Source of the DNA: Henricia sp. BOLD:AAB3569
Taxonomy: Eukaryota > Echinodermata > Asteroidea > Spinulosida > Echinasteridae
Assembly (NCBI GenBank): GCA_037783545.1
Contig: JBBELK010000383.1
Span: forward strand, 574,998-638,997
Length of the DNA: 64,000 nt
Reading direction: 5' to 3'
The position numbers and the translations under genes were made by a program. Numbering within the stretch: position 1 is the stretch's first letter; each line of letters starts with the position of its first letter. Under the pieces are notes generated by a model. That model saw nothing but the letters and a program-made list of their open reading frames with translations, was not told where the DNA came from and made no database searches. Below, piece by piece: positions 20,220 through 29,400 of the stretch.

Positions 20220-21236
20220 ATGGCGGCCAAACATGATGTCGATGCCTTGCGAGCGCAAATTGAATATTTATCAAAACAAATGGGTGAAATGACCATGGCC
20301 GAAAAACAGGCGGCCAAACCCTCATTTTTATTAATGCCGGCCCAAAAGAAAATCAAGCCATTTTCCGGCAAAGATTTCCAATACTCGTTGGAAGATTTTT
20401 TCTGTGATATTGAGGCTGCAATTAGTGCGAGGTTGTTGTCGGAAGAAGATAAAGTTAATTTTATCTTCCAGCACCTCGAAGGTCCAGCAAGGGAGGAAGT
20501 AAAATTACGCCCTCTAGCGGAACGAAAAACGTATTTGCAGATACGTGTTATCTTGCACGAAGTATTTGGTGTGAAATATACCGGTGTGCATTTACAGCGA
20601 CTGTTTTTTGAATGCAAGCAAGGCCGAGGTCAAGGTTTGAGGGATTTTTCCCATAAGTTAATGGAAGCTTTGAGTAAAGCGACTGAAAAGTGTCCTTATT
20701 TGATGCACACGAAAGATAGATTATTGTGTGAGCAATTTGCTGAAGGTGTATCTGACTCGATGTTGAAGCGTCATTTAAAGAAAGAATTGCGCGATCACCC
20801 AGGCATGACATTCTTGCAGTTAAGGAAAGAGGCTGTTGATTGGGCTGAGGAAGACGATTCTAAGGAAACAAAAGAGGTATCTGTACATGAGGTGTGTTCT
20901 CAGGTAGACTTTTCAAAACAGTTGAATGAAATTAAGGAAATGATTAAAAATCAGCAACAACAACTTGTTCAACACCAACAGCAAATTGATCAGGTACTTC
21001 ATTGTACTATTAGTCGTTCTCCCCAAAACCCACAGCCTCACGACAATGCCAAAAATCAGTCGGGTGATAAGCAAACATTTCGTAATGCACCGACAGTCAA
21101 GTCATGTGACCATTGTAGAAAGCGAGGTCATTTTACTGCTGATTGTTATTTCTTGAAACTCAAGAAAACACAAACCGAATTAGACGAGTACAAAAAGTTG
21201 TTGAAACAGATGAAAGATAAGGTAGTGTCAAACTAG
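20220..21236 (+). CDS. gag: gypsy Gag polyprotein
   Basis: The frame is open from 20079, but the ATG at 20220 (MAAKHDVDALRAQ) is the likely start. The 338-codon product forms the particle and binds element RNA. The middle has a retrotransposon Gag core (IKPFSGKDFQYSLEDFF, then HLEGPAREEVKLRP and later LREFSH-like RDFSHKLMEAL). A Q-rich coiled segment follows (near 20940-20990). A CCHC zinc knuckle, SCDHCRKRGHFTADC, lies near 21100-21145. It ends at TAG 21234-21236. The pol frame overlaps by 16 bases, one base back (-1). No ATG opens pol, so a fusion by frameshift, or another route, is expected. Confidence 0.93.
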   Translation: MAAKHDVDALRAQIEYLSKQMGEMTMAEKQAAKPSFLLMPAQKKIKPFSGKDFQYSLEDFFCDIEAAISARLLSEEDKVNFIFQHLEGPAREEVKLRPLAERKTYLQIRVILHEVFGVKYTGVHLQRLFFECKQGRGQGLRDFSHKLMEALSKATEKCPYLMHTKDRLLCEQFAEGVSDSMLKRHLKKELRDHPGMTFLQLRKEAVDWAEEDDSKETKEVSVHEVCSQVDFSKQLNEIKEMIKNQQQQLVQHQQQIDQVLHCTISRSPQNPQPHDNAKNQSGDKQTFRNAPTVKSCDHCRKRGHFTADCYFLKLKKTQTELDEYKKLLKQMKDKVVSN

Positions 21237-24200
21237 TGTCTCCTACTGTAGAGAGCCCTCAAGTGGGAGATACGAAGTTGGGCTCAACTACTAGTACTAG
21301 TAGTACACCTAACCAAGTCCAGTCTAGTGAACATGCTAAATTTGTTGGGGGATGCCCAACACTGGAAGTTTGTATGGGTGGAGTACAAGTTTTGTGCCTA
21401 ATTGATACTGGGTCGAATGTGACTACCATTACTGAAGATTTTTACAACAAATTTGTACGAAATGCCAACATATCGCTTTCTACAAATGGTCCATGTCTGA
21501 AGCTTACCTGTGCTAGTGGTATGGAAATTCCCTATTTGGGATATCTTGAAATTGATATTAGTATTGATGACATTGTATTACCAAATATGGGAGTTTTGGT
21601 GGTTAAAAATTCTGCCAATGAAGACTATCGTACGCAAAAATGTCGGGTTCCAGGTGTATTGGGTATGAACGTTTTGAATCCGTTATTCAACACAAATGTG
21701 CAACTAGATGTTCTAGCAAAATTGAAATGTTTGTGTGGTAAAGATAATACATGTACATCCTTGGTACGTACCATAGCTGGATCTTCTGTGTACGTTCCGG
21801 CTCAGTCCTGGGTGACGGTTCAGGCGACTGCCCCCAGAATGGAATCGGAAACGGCCATAGTCGAGCCTCTACGGAACGCTGACCATTTGCGAGTTGGGGT
21901 TATGGCAGAAGCCACTGTTGTTAATGGTTTTTGTAAACAATTCCCAGTGCGTGTTGTGAACCACACATCTCAAGGCTTTGTTTTAAGGGGTCGTACGTTG
22001 ATTGGTAAAATTTCTCCTTTGACGGGTATAGTTGAGAATAATACCGAGGTTGTCTTTGATCAGGTGTCCGTTAATGAGATTCAGGTGTTTATTAGGGAAA
22101 TGGATGAGTCCTCAAAAGGTGTATCGCCGGTAGATGTGGACTTATCTGAATTCCCTGGTACACAAGAGCAATTACAGAAGGTACATGCTTTGTTGTATGA
22201 AAATCGTGATGTTTTTTCGCAACATGAATTTGATCTAGGTGATACATCTGAAATAGAACACCATATTACTACTAAGACAGATGAACCTATTTCTCAACCA
22301 TACCGACGTATTCCACCTAATCAATTTAAGGAGGTCAAAGATCACATTGGTTATTTGTTAAAACAAGGTATAATACGTGATAGTTATAGTCCTTATGCTG
22401 CACCTATTGTACTAGCTAGGAAGAAAGACGGTACCTTGAGATTGTGTATTGATTATCGTAAACTTAACGCCAATACTAAACGTGACGCCTATCCACTACC
22501 TAGGATAGATGAATCTATTGATAGTCTTGTTGGGGCCAAATACTTTAGTACTTTAGATCTCTTAAGTGGGTATCATCAAGTACGAGTAGCCGAATCTGAT
22601 AAGGAAAAGACGGCGTTCACTTCTCCGTTCGGATTATTTGAATATGTACGAATGCCGTTCGGATTGTGCGGGGCACCTGCTACATTCCAGAGACTAATGC
22701 AACGTTGCATGGGTGACCTGGTATCCCAGATGGTATTAGTTTATTTGGATGATATTCTTGTGTATTCATCTACTTTTGAACAGCACTTAAACCATCTTAA
22801 TTTAGTATTCGCTAGATTACGTGCTTTTAATTTAAAGCTAAAACCATCTAAATGTCATCTGTTTAGGCAAAAAGTTTCCTATTTAGGGCATACTTTGTCT
22901 GCTGATGGGATTGCCACCGATGATTCTAAGGTGAAGGCAGTACGTGACTGGCCAGTGCCTAAGACCGTAAAACAACTAAGAGCATTTTTAGGTTTTGCCA
23001 GTTACTATAGGAGATACATTCAGTCCTTTGCCAAGATAGCTAAAGAGTTGCATGCGTTAGTAGCTGACTGTCAACACAAGTCGCCTGATTATTTTCAAAA
23101 GAGATGGACAAGCAGTTGCCAAGAATCATTTGACTCATTGAAAGAAAAGTTTGTTTCTACTCCGATTTTGGGTTTTGCAGATTTTACGAAACCATTCATC
23201 GTAGAAGTAGATGCTAGTTTTGACGGCTTGGGTGCTGTTTTGTCTCAAGACCAAGATGATACTCGTATAGTTATTGCTTATGCTAGTCGCACGTTAAGGC
23301 CTAATGAGCGAAATATGAACAGATATAGTTCTATGAAATTAGAGCTCCTAGCATTAAAATGGGCAATTACGGAGAAGTTTAAAGAATATCTGTATAATGC
23401 TAAGTTCAAAGTCTGGACTGATAATGCAGCACTAAGTCATTTACAATCGGCCAAATTAGATGCCACAGAACAACGTTGGGTAGCCGATCTGAGTGTTTTT
23501 GATTTTATAATTTTGTATAGATCAGGACGTGAAAACAAAAATGCAGATGGGTTGTCTAGGCAAATTCCGTTTGAGAAGGGTCCAGTAATGGCAGAAGTTA
23601 AGAATGAAAAACTTGCCGTATTTGTACAATGTGTATCGAGCATACCACTTGAAGTTAAAGTAGCTCAACCTCAAAGTAGTCGGGTATTTTCATCAGTGCA
23701 GGAACTAATATCTGCTCAAATTGCTGCACTTCCTGGTTACTCAAAAGAACAGCTGAAGCAAATGCAGGCTAATGATCCAACAATTAGTCGGTTCTTAATT
23801 TATTTGAATCGAGGTTATGGTCCTACTACAGTTGAACGAAGAGGGGAACAGTCAAGTTGCTTAAGTTTGTGGCGGCAAAGAAAAAAAATTGTTGAAAAAG
23901 ATGGGATATTATATAGACAAAGAATGTATAATGATGTTCTCATTGATCAGTTATTGCTCCCACAGTGTCTTAAGGTTTCCGTGTTTGAATCACTTCACGA
24001 CCAGTGTGGTCACCAAGGGGAAGAACGTACATTGTTATTAATTCAACAACGGTGCTACTGGCCAGGCATGTGCGATGAAGTTAAGCAAATGGTACAGCAG
24101 TGTCAAAGATGTATGGTGGCAAAATTGCCTTTTCCAAGACCTAAAAATCCTTTGGGGCATTTATTAGCTTCTAGACCTTTAGAAGTATTGGCTATTGATT

Positions 24201-25477
24201 TTACTGTATTAGAGTCTGCATCAGATAGAACAGAAAATGTTTTAGTTATGACAGATGTTTTTACTAAATATACATTAGCTGTACCTACTCGTGACCAAAC
24301 TGCGTCCACTACTGCCAAAGTTCTTGTTCAGCATTGGTTTAGTAAATTTGGAATTCCTGATAGAATACATTCTGACCAAGGAAAACAGTTTGAGTCTAAA
24401 TTAATTCATAATCTGTGTGGGCTATATGGTATTCGAAAATCAAAAACAACTGCATATCACCCCGAAGGTAATTCTCAGTGTGAGAGATTCAATAGAACAA
24501 TGCACGATTTATTACGTACTCTGGTTGACAAACAAAAGCGTAATTGGCCGAAATATCTTAATGAATTATTGTATTGTTATAATGCCACTGTTCATTCTTC
24601 AACTGGATTTTCACCATATAGTTTAATGTTTGGAAGGGACGCTCGCCTTCCAGTAGATATTTTGCTTGGAATTGAGGATAATGAGAATGATGATTGGGTC
24701 AAAGCTCACAAAGAAAGGTTACAAAGAAGTTATGACATTGCTCAGGAGAACTTGAAATCAGCAGCAGAACATAGAAAGTTTTACGCTGATAAGAATTCTA
24801 AGCCGTATGTATTTAAAATTGGGGATTTGGTTTATTTAAAGAGACATCAATTTGATGGACGTCATAAAATTCAGGATTATTTTTGGTCAGATTTGTATAA
24901 AGTAATTGATCGACCTGATGATACTATTTTTGTGTTTACTATTCAGTCTGTAGAAAAACCATTAATTGTAAAAAATGTGCATTCTACAGAATTAAAATTG
25001 TGTAAAGGAACAATGACTGAAAATGCGTCAACAGTACCCAAGTCACCAGTTAAGCAAAAATTTGAACCTGTGATTGATGACGGGCAAAGTTCTGAATCTG
25101 AAATGGATATTGGTATAGTTGATATGCATATTCCTAATATTGAAGTTGGTTCCTCACAACCCGTTAGGCGTTCAAAACGTACTGGTAGAGGGACACATTC
25201 CAATATTTATAAGGTGCCTCGTTCAACTGTACATGAACAAATGGTCTCTGATGAGCTTCCCATACTGATTGAATTGGGGACAGTTCTTTTTGTGATTTTG
25301 CTCTTGATAGTTGCAGGGTCATCGATCTATGGGATTGTTAAAAGTGTTTATGGGGGATTTATAGTAGCACTAATTAGTATTGTTGTATTATTTGTTGTTT
25401 TTCCAAAAAGATGTTCTAAACTTTGGGAACAATTTTGTGATGGCACTAAATGGCTTCAGAAACGCCTTGACCGTTAG
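21221..25477 (+). CDS. pol: gypsy Pol polyprotein with membrane-like C-terminus
   Basis: The uninterrupted frame starts after TAA at 21218 and runs about 1,413 codons beyond the gag stop. In order, counting from 21236: aspartic protease (LIDTGSNV, residue about 57), RT with YLDD near 503, RNase H (VEVDASFDGLGAVLS near 655), integrase zinc finger H-x3-H...C-x2-C (920-958), integrase DDE core (IDFT near 987, SDQGKQF near 1046, NSQCERF near 1085), and a GPY/F-like tail. All key residues are present, so it looks active. Unusually, the last 75 residues hold two hydrophobic stretches (about 1340-1387: VLFVILLLIVAGSSIYG, then FIVALISIVVLFVVF) followed by a basic tail. No chromodomain is seen. Confidence 0.95.
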   Translation, partial: GSVKLVSPTVESPQVGDTKLGSTTSTSSTPNQVQSSEHAKFVGGCPTLEVCMGGVQVLCLIDTGSNVTTITEDFYNKFVRNANISLSTNGPCLKLTCASGMEIPYLGYLEIDISIDDIVLPNMGVLVVKNSANEDYRTQKCRVPGVLGMNVLNPLFNTNVQLDVLAKLKCLCGKDNTCTSLVRTIAGSSVYVPAQSWVTVQATAPRMESETAIVEPLRNADHLRVGVMAEATVVNGFCKQFPVRVVNHTSQGFVLRGRTLIGKISPLTGIVENNTEVVFDQVSVNEIQVFIREMDESSKGVSPVDVDLSEFPGTQEQLQKVHALLYENRDVFSQHEFDLGDTSEIEHHITTKTDEPISQPYRRIPPNQFKEVKDHIGYLLKQGIIRDSYSPYAAPIVLARKKDGTLRLCIDYRKLNANTKRDAYPLPRIDESIDSLVGAKYFSTLDLLSGYHQVRVAESDKEKTAFTSPFGLFEYVRMPFGLCGAPATFQRLMQRCMGDLVSQMVLVYLDDILVYSSTFEQHLNHLNLVFARLRAFNLKLKPSKCHLFRQKVSYLGHTLSADGIATDDSKVKAVRDWPVPKTVKQLRAFLGFASYYRRYIQSFAKIAKELHALVADCQHKSPDYFQKRWTSSCQESFDSLKEKFVSTPILGFADFTKPFIVEVDASFDGLGAVLSQDQDDTRIVIAYASRTLRPNERNMNRYSSMKLELLALKWAITEKFKEYLYNAKFKVWTDNAALSHLQSAKLDATEQRWVADLSVFDFIILYRSGRENKNADGLSRQIPFEKGPVMAEVKNEKLAVFVQCVSSIPLEVKVAQPQSSRVFSSVQELISAQIAALPGYSKEQLKQMQANDPTISRFLIYLNRGYGPTTVERRGEQSSCLSLWRQRKKIVEKDGILYRQRMYNDVLIDQLLLPQCLKVSVFESLHDQCGHQGEERTLLLIQQRCYWPGMCDEVKQMVQQCQRCMVAKLPFPRPKNPLGHLLASRPLEVLAIDFTVLESASDRTENVLVMTDVFTKYTLAVPTRDQTASTTAKVLVQHWFSKFGIPDRIHSDQGKQFESKLIHNLCGLYGIRKSKTTAYHPEGNSQCERFNRTMHDLLRTLVDKQKRNWPKYLNELLYCYNATVHSSTGFSPYSLMFGRDARLPVDILLGIEDNENDDWVKAHKERLQRSYDIAQENLKSAAEHRKFYADKNSKPYVFKIGDLVYLKRHQFDGRHKIQDYFWSDLYKVIDRPDDTIFVFTIQSVEKPLIVKNVHSTELKLCKGTMTENASTVPKSPVKQKFEPVIDDGQSSESEMDIGIVDMHIPNIEVGSSQPVRRSKRTGRGTHSNIYKVPRSTVHEQMVSDELPILIELGTVLFVILLLIVAGSSIYGIVKSVYGGFIVALISIVVLFVVFPKRCSKLWEQFCDGTKWLQKRLDR

Positions 25478-25619
25478 GATTGAGCAACACAGATGACTTT
25501 GTATATATTTCTGTTCAATATTATTTATTAAATAATTAAAATGAAAGTAATATTTAAATAATTGAAAGTTGTGTAAAATTGAAATTATGTGGACATAATT
25601 TTTTCTTTCCTGGGGTATG
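25478..25619 (+). other. gypsy 3' untranslated spacer
   Basis: AT-rich, 142 bp. A classical polypurine tract is not evident just before the LTR; the nearest candidate is the short GGGGTA. Confidence 0.5.
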
Positions 25620-26330
25620 TGTAACCAGTTAAGAAATTTTTGGTGTTTGTGTACATATGTTGTTCTAAAGAATTGTTGGTATGTCTTTATTTGGTATAGA
25701 GAACCTTTGGTATGTCATGAGTAGTAAACCTTTGGTATGCCTTTTATAAAGAAATGGTATGCCATTGTTGTAAATTCTTAGGGGCTGGCCATAATCTGTG
25801 TTTTTAGTCTAAGATTGTAAATTACTTTTATCAATGCATTCTTGTGGGTTTGGTGTGCATACCAGTGCTCACCAAGCCCTATAAAAGATAGGCATGACTG
25901 TGGCTCACTAGTCATTCTGTTGTTTGCCATCCTAATGGAGGGATCCTCCATAGGTTGTGCTGCATGTGGCTGTGTGCCATTTATGCCGGGCCTTAAATAA
26001 GGTAAATACATGTCCTACATATCGAATGTTTTAAATGTATTTCATGGATATGGATGGTTATCTCACCACTTGTTTATTTTCTGAAAACAGATTGTGGCCA
26101 AGCTCATATCTCGGGTAGTTTTGTATTTAATTTATTTTTGATAAGTTGGAACTGTAAGAAACAGTATTTGGAGTTCAAAGAATAAATACGCAAAACTTAT
26201 TTTCTTGCCTCACAGATTCGTATCACTAATTTTGTTTAAGTCAGGGAAAGTTGTACTGACGCCGGGGTTTTTAATTGGGATTTTCCATTTCATTTTATTC
26301 CATTATTTTCCTATTTTTGCCCCGGTTACA
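25620..26330 (+). repeat. 3' LTR of the gypsy element
   Basis: 711 bp, the same as 19005-19715 in the stretches compared, including TATAAAAG (25880-25887) and AATAAA (26181-26186). Confidence 0.95.
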
Positions 26331-26437
26331 AAAATACCAAATAAAACAAAATAGAGGGGAGGCCGTTACCTACGGTACGGCCTGACCCTGCCAATCCGAG
26401 TAGTTTTTGCGGGGGGTTAGATCAAACCAGCGACCCA

Positions 26438-29400
26438 TTGACATTGACAGACCTAAGTTCGACCCCGGTGCATTTTGAGCCGGGAAAGTTCCGGCGGGTT
26501 CCGGAGGATCCACCCCGCACCGCACACGACCATGTTGGACGGCTCCCCTCGGAGACCCGCATGCCACGTGATTACGGCGCGGAACCTCCGGACCGATTCC
26601 GCACCGCACACGACCCTGTCGGACGGCTTCCCCCGGAGCCCCGCACGCTACCAGACTACAGCGCGGAAACTCCGGACCAACTCCGCGCCGCACACGACCA
26701 TGTTGGACGGCTCCCCTCGGAGACCCGCATGCTACCAGACTACGGAGCGGAACCTCCGGATCGACTCCGCGCCGCACACGACCATGTCGGTCGGCTTCCA
26801 TCGGAGCCCCGCATGTCACGTGAGTACGGCGCGGAATCCCCGGACCAACTCCGCGCCGCACACGACCATGTTGGACGGCTCCCCTCGGAGACCCGCATGC
26901 CACGAGACTACAGCGCGGAACCTCCGGACCAACTCCGCGCCGCACACGACCATGTCGGTCGGCTTCCATCGGAGTCCCGCATGTCACGTGAGTACGGCGC
27001 GGAATCCCCGGACCAACTCCGCGCCGCACACGACCATGTTGGACGGCTCCCCTCGGAGACCCGCATGCCACGAGACTACAGCGCGGAACCTCCGGATCAA
27101 CTCCGCGCCGCACACGACCATGTTGGACGGCTCCCCTCGGAGACCCGCATGCCACGAGACTACAGCGCGGAAACTCCGGAATTGCTCCGCACTGTACAAC
27201 CCTATGGTGCGGAGCACGATAATTTGCTCCGCACTGCACAACCCTATGGTGCGGAGCACCAGAATTTGCTCCGCACTGTACAACCCTATGGTGCGGAGCA
27301 CGATAATTTGCTCCGCACTGCACAACCCTACGATGCGGAGCAAGTGGATCAGCTCCGCACTGCACAACTATATGGCAGAGGGCTCCCCTCGGAGCTCCGC
27401 ACTGCACAACTATATGGCGGAGGGCTCCCCTCGGAGCTCCGCACTGCACAACTATATGGCGGAGGGCTCCCCTCGGAGCTCCGCACTGCACAACTATATG
27501 GCGGAGGGCTCCCCTCGGAGCTCCGCACTGCACAACTATATGGCGGAGGGCTCCCCTCGGAGCTCCGCACTGCACAACTACATGGCGGGAGGCTCCCCTC
27601 GGAGCTCCGCACTGCACAACTATATGGCGGAGGGCTCTCCTCGGAGCTCCGCGCTGCACGAACCTACGAGGCAGAGCAAGCGAGTCAGCTCCGCACTGCA
27701 CAACTCTATGGTGCGGAGCACCAGAAATTGCTCCGCACTGTACAACCCTATGGGGCGCCACCGCGGAGCGGGAACCCGGATCCGGATGCAGGCACGCCAG
27801 CCTCGCAGCCAGCCACGAGGTCCGATCCATTACCGGCGCAACCGACGACCGCAGGGCCAGAGAAGCAGGGGACCCCCGGGGGAGGTCGACGACCGATGAT
27901 GCTTCCAGATAAGTTTGACGGGGTTTCCTCGTGGTCGGATTACCTGATCCATTTTGAGAGCGTGGCCAGAGTCAACCAGTGGAGCGAGTCCGAGAAGGCA
28001 ATGTTTCTGGGCGCCCATCTGAAGGGCTCGGCACGGGAAGCTCTGGCTGATATGGCACCGGAGGCTCGGACGGAGTACCTCCGTATCCTAGAGTACTTCG
28101 AACAGCGTTTCGGAGTCACGGCCCAAGTTCCACTGCATCGGGCCCAGCTGTCGATGTGCACCAGACGTCGGGACGAATCTATCAGTGGCCTGGGGCAGTC
28201 GATCAGGCGGTTGGTTTCCAAGAGCTACCCGAACCTCCCCACGCAAGCTCGGGAGGACCTGGCTGTGGATGCTTTCCGGAATGCATTAGGTGACGAGCAG
28301 CTGCAACGCCACGTTTTTTCGAGAAAGGCGACGACCCTGACCGAAGCAATCACCCTGGCAACGGAGATGGAGGCTTTCCTGGACTCCCAGGTACAGAACA
28401 GGAAGGGAAAACAAGGAACCAGGGAAGTGCGGTCGGTAGTGCAGCTAGCGCAACCTACACCAGACAGAAACACCGAGAGCACAGGCTACGCGCGGAGACC
28501 GCCAGACCGATCGATAGTGGAGTGTTTCGGCTGCCACGAGTTCGGTCACTTTCGGCGTGATTGTCCGCAAAGAAGGCGAGGATTCACCAGCGGTCAGAGA
28601 AGAGGACAGAATGAGTCTAGGTCGACCCAGTGGACGGCCGGTGGAGGACCCCCAGGACAAGACCAGATGAAACCGAAGGTGACGCTGGGGGGGAATTACG
28701 TCACAGGAAAGGTTGCTTCGAAGCCCGCCTGTTTCCTGCTGGACACGGGAGCTACGGTGAGCCTGATTTCGGAACGCATCTATGACGAGCTTTATGGACC
28801 TGCGAAGCCAGACCTCCAGCCTCCGCCTCCGACCCTGAGACAAGCAGATGGGAGCCCAATGCAGGCCCGGGGGGAGGCTACCTTTGAACTCCAGATCGGA
28901 GATCAGGTCTTGAGCCACGCCTGCATTGTGGCTAAAATTGAGCCGGATGTCATCCTGGGGATAGACTTCATGTCGACGTACCGTTGCCAGTGGCGGTGGG
29001 GGGACAACACAGTGTTGATCAATGGAAAGTCCGCGGCTTTGGGAGGCTACGGACAGCACCCATCGGTGGCAAGAGTTCATGTTGGACACAAGGTGATAAC
29101 TCGAGGAGCGGTAAAGGAACTACAATGGTTAGGGGTTGGGACGGTGTACCTAGGCGAGGCGGCGACGGGGTGGAGAAGATGTTGTCAGCCAGACGCAGCG
29201 GCTCCCCGCGAAGAGGAGGCCACCGGGACGGAGAGAGACCTACTAAACCCCGAGGAGGACGCGGAAGCAGGAGACCGGGAGGCGCCCCGCCACGAGGGCG
29301 CGCCCCCACAGCTGAGGGCGGTTCGGAACCCGCCCCTGGTAAGGACGCGGAAGCAGGAGACCGGAGGCGCCCCGACAGCAGGGCGCACTACAAACAGCGG

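Larger units (their letters stand above)
19005..26330 (+). mobile_element. Ty3/gypsy LTR retrotransposon, apparently complete
   Basis: The element is 7.3 kb with two 711-bp LTRs (TGTAACC...GGTTACA), a gag frame and a pol frame. The domain order is protease, RT, RNase H, integrase, which defines Ty3/gypsy. AAAA flanks both sides (19001-19004 and 26331-26334), compatible with a 4-bp target duplication, though in an A-rich site this is weak. The LTRs show no difference in the stretches compared, pointing to a very recent insertion. No separate env gene is present. Confidence 0.95.

Noticed and set aside
25478-25619. env gene downstream of gypsy pol
   Set aside because: Only 142 bp lie between pol and the 3' LTR; there is no room for one.
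26335-26437. 5' LTR of the Gag-protease element
   Set aside because: Only GGCCGTTAC (inverse of the LTR start) is seen; no 300-bp match to 30381-30680 exists upstream.
26520-27770. CRISPR array
   Set aside because: The 42-bp units are contiguous coding repeats with no unique spacers, and the DNA is eukaryotic.
26370-27830. 486-codon minus-strand open frame with RGALRHIVVQCGAP repeats
   Set aside because: It mirrors the 42-bp repeat array, whose period leaves several frames open. The Gag-protease frame on the plus strand has real domains; this one has none.
26475-27899. 474-codon plus frame (SALHNYMAEGSPRS repeats)
   Set aside because: The same repeat effect in a second frame; it ends soon after the repeats and has no domain.
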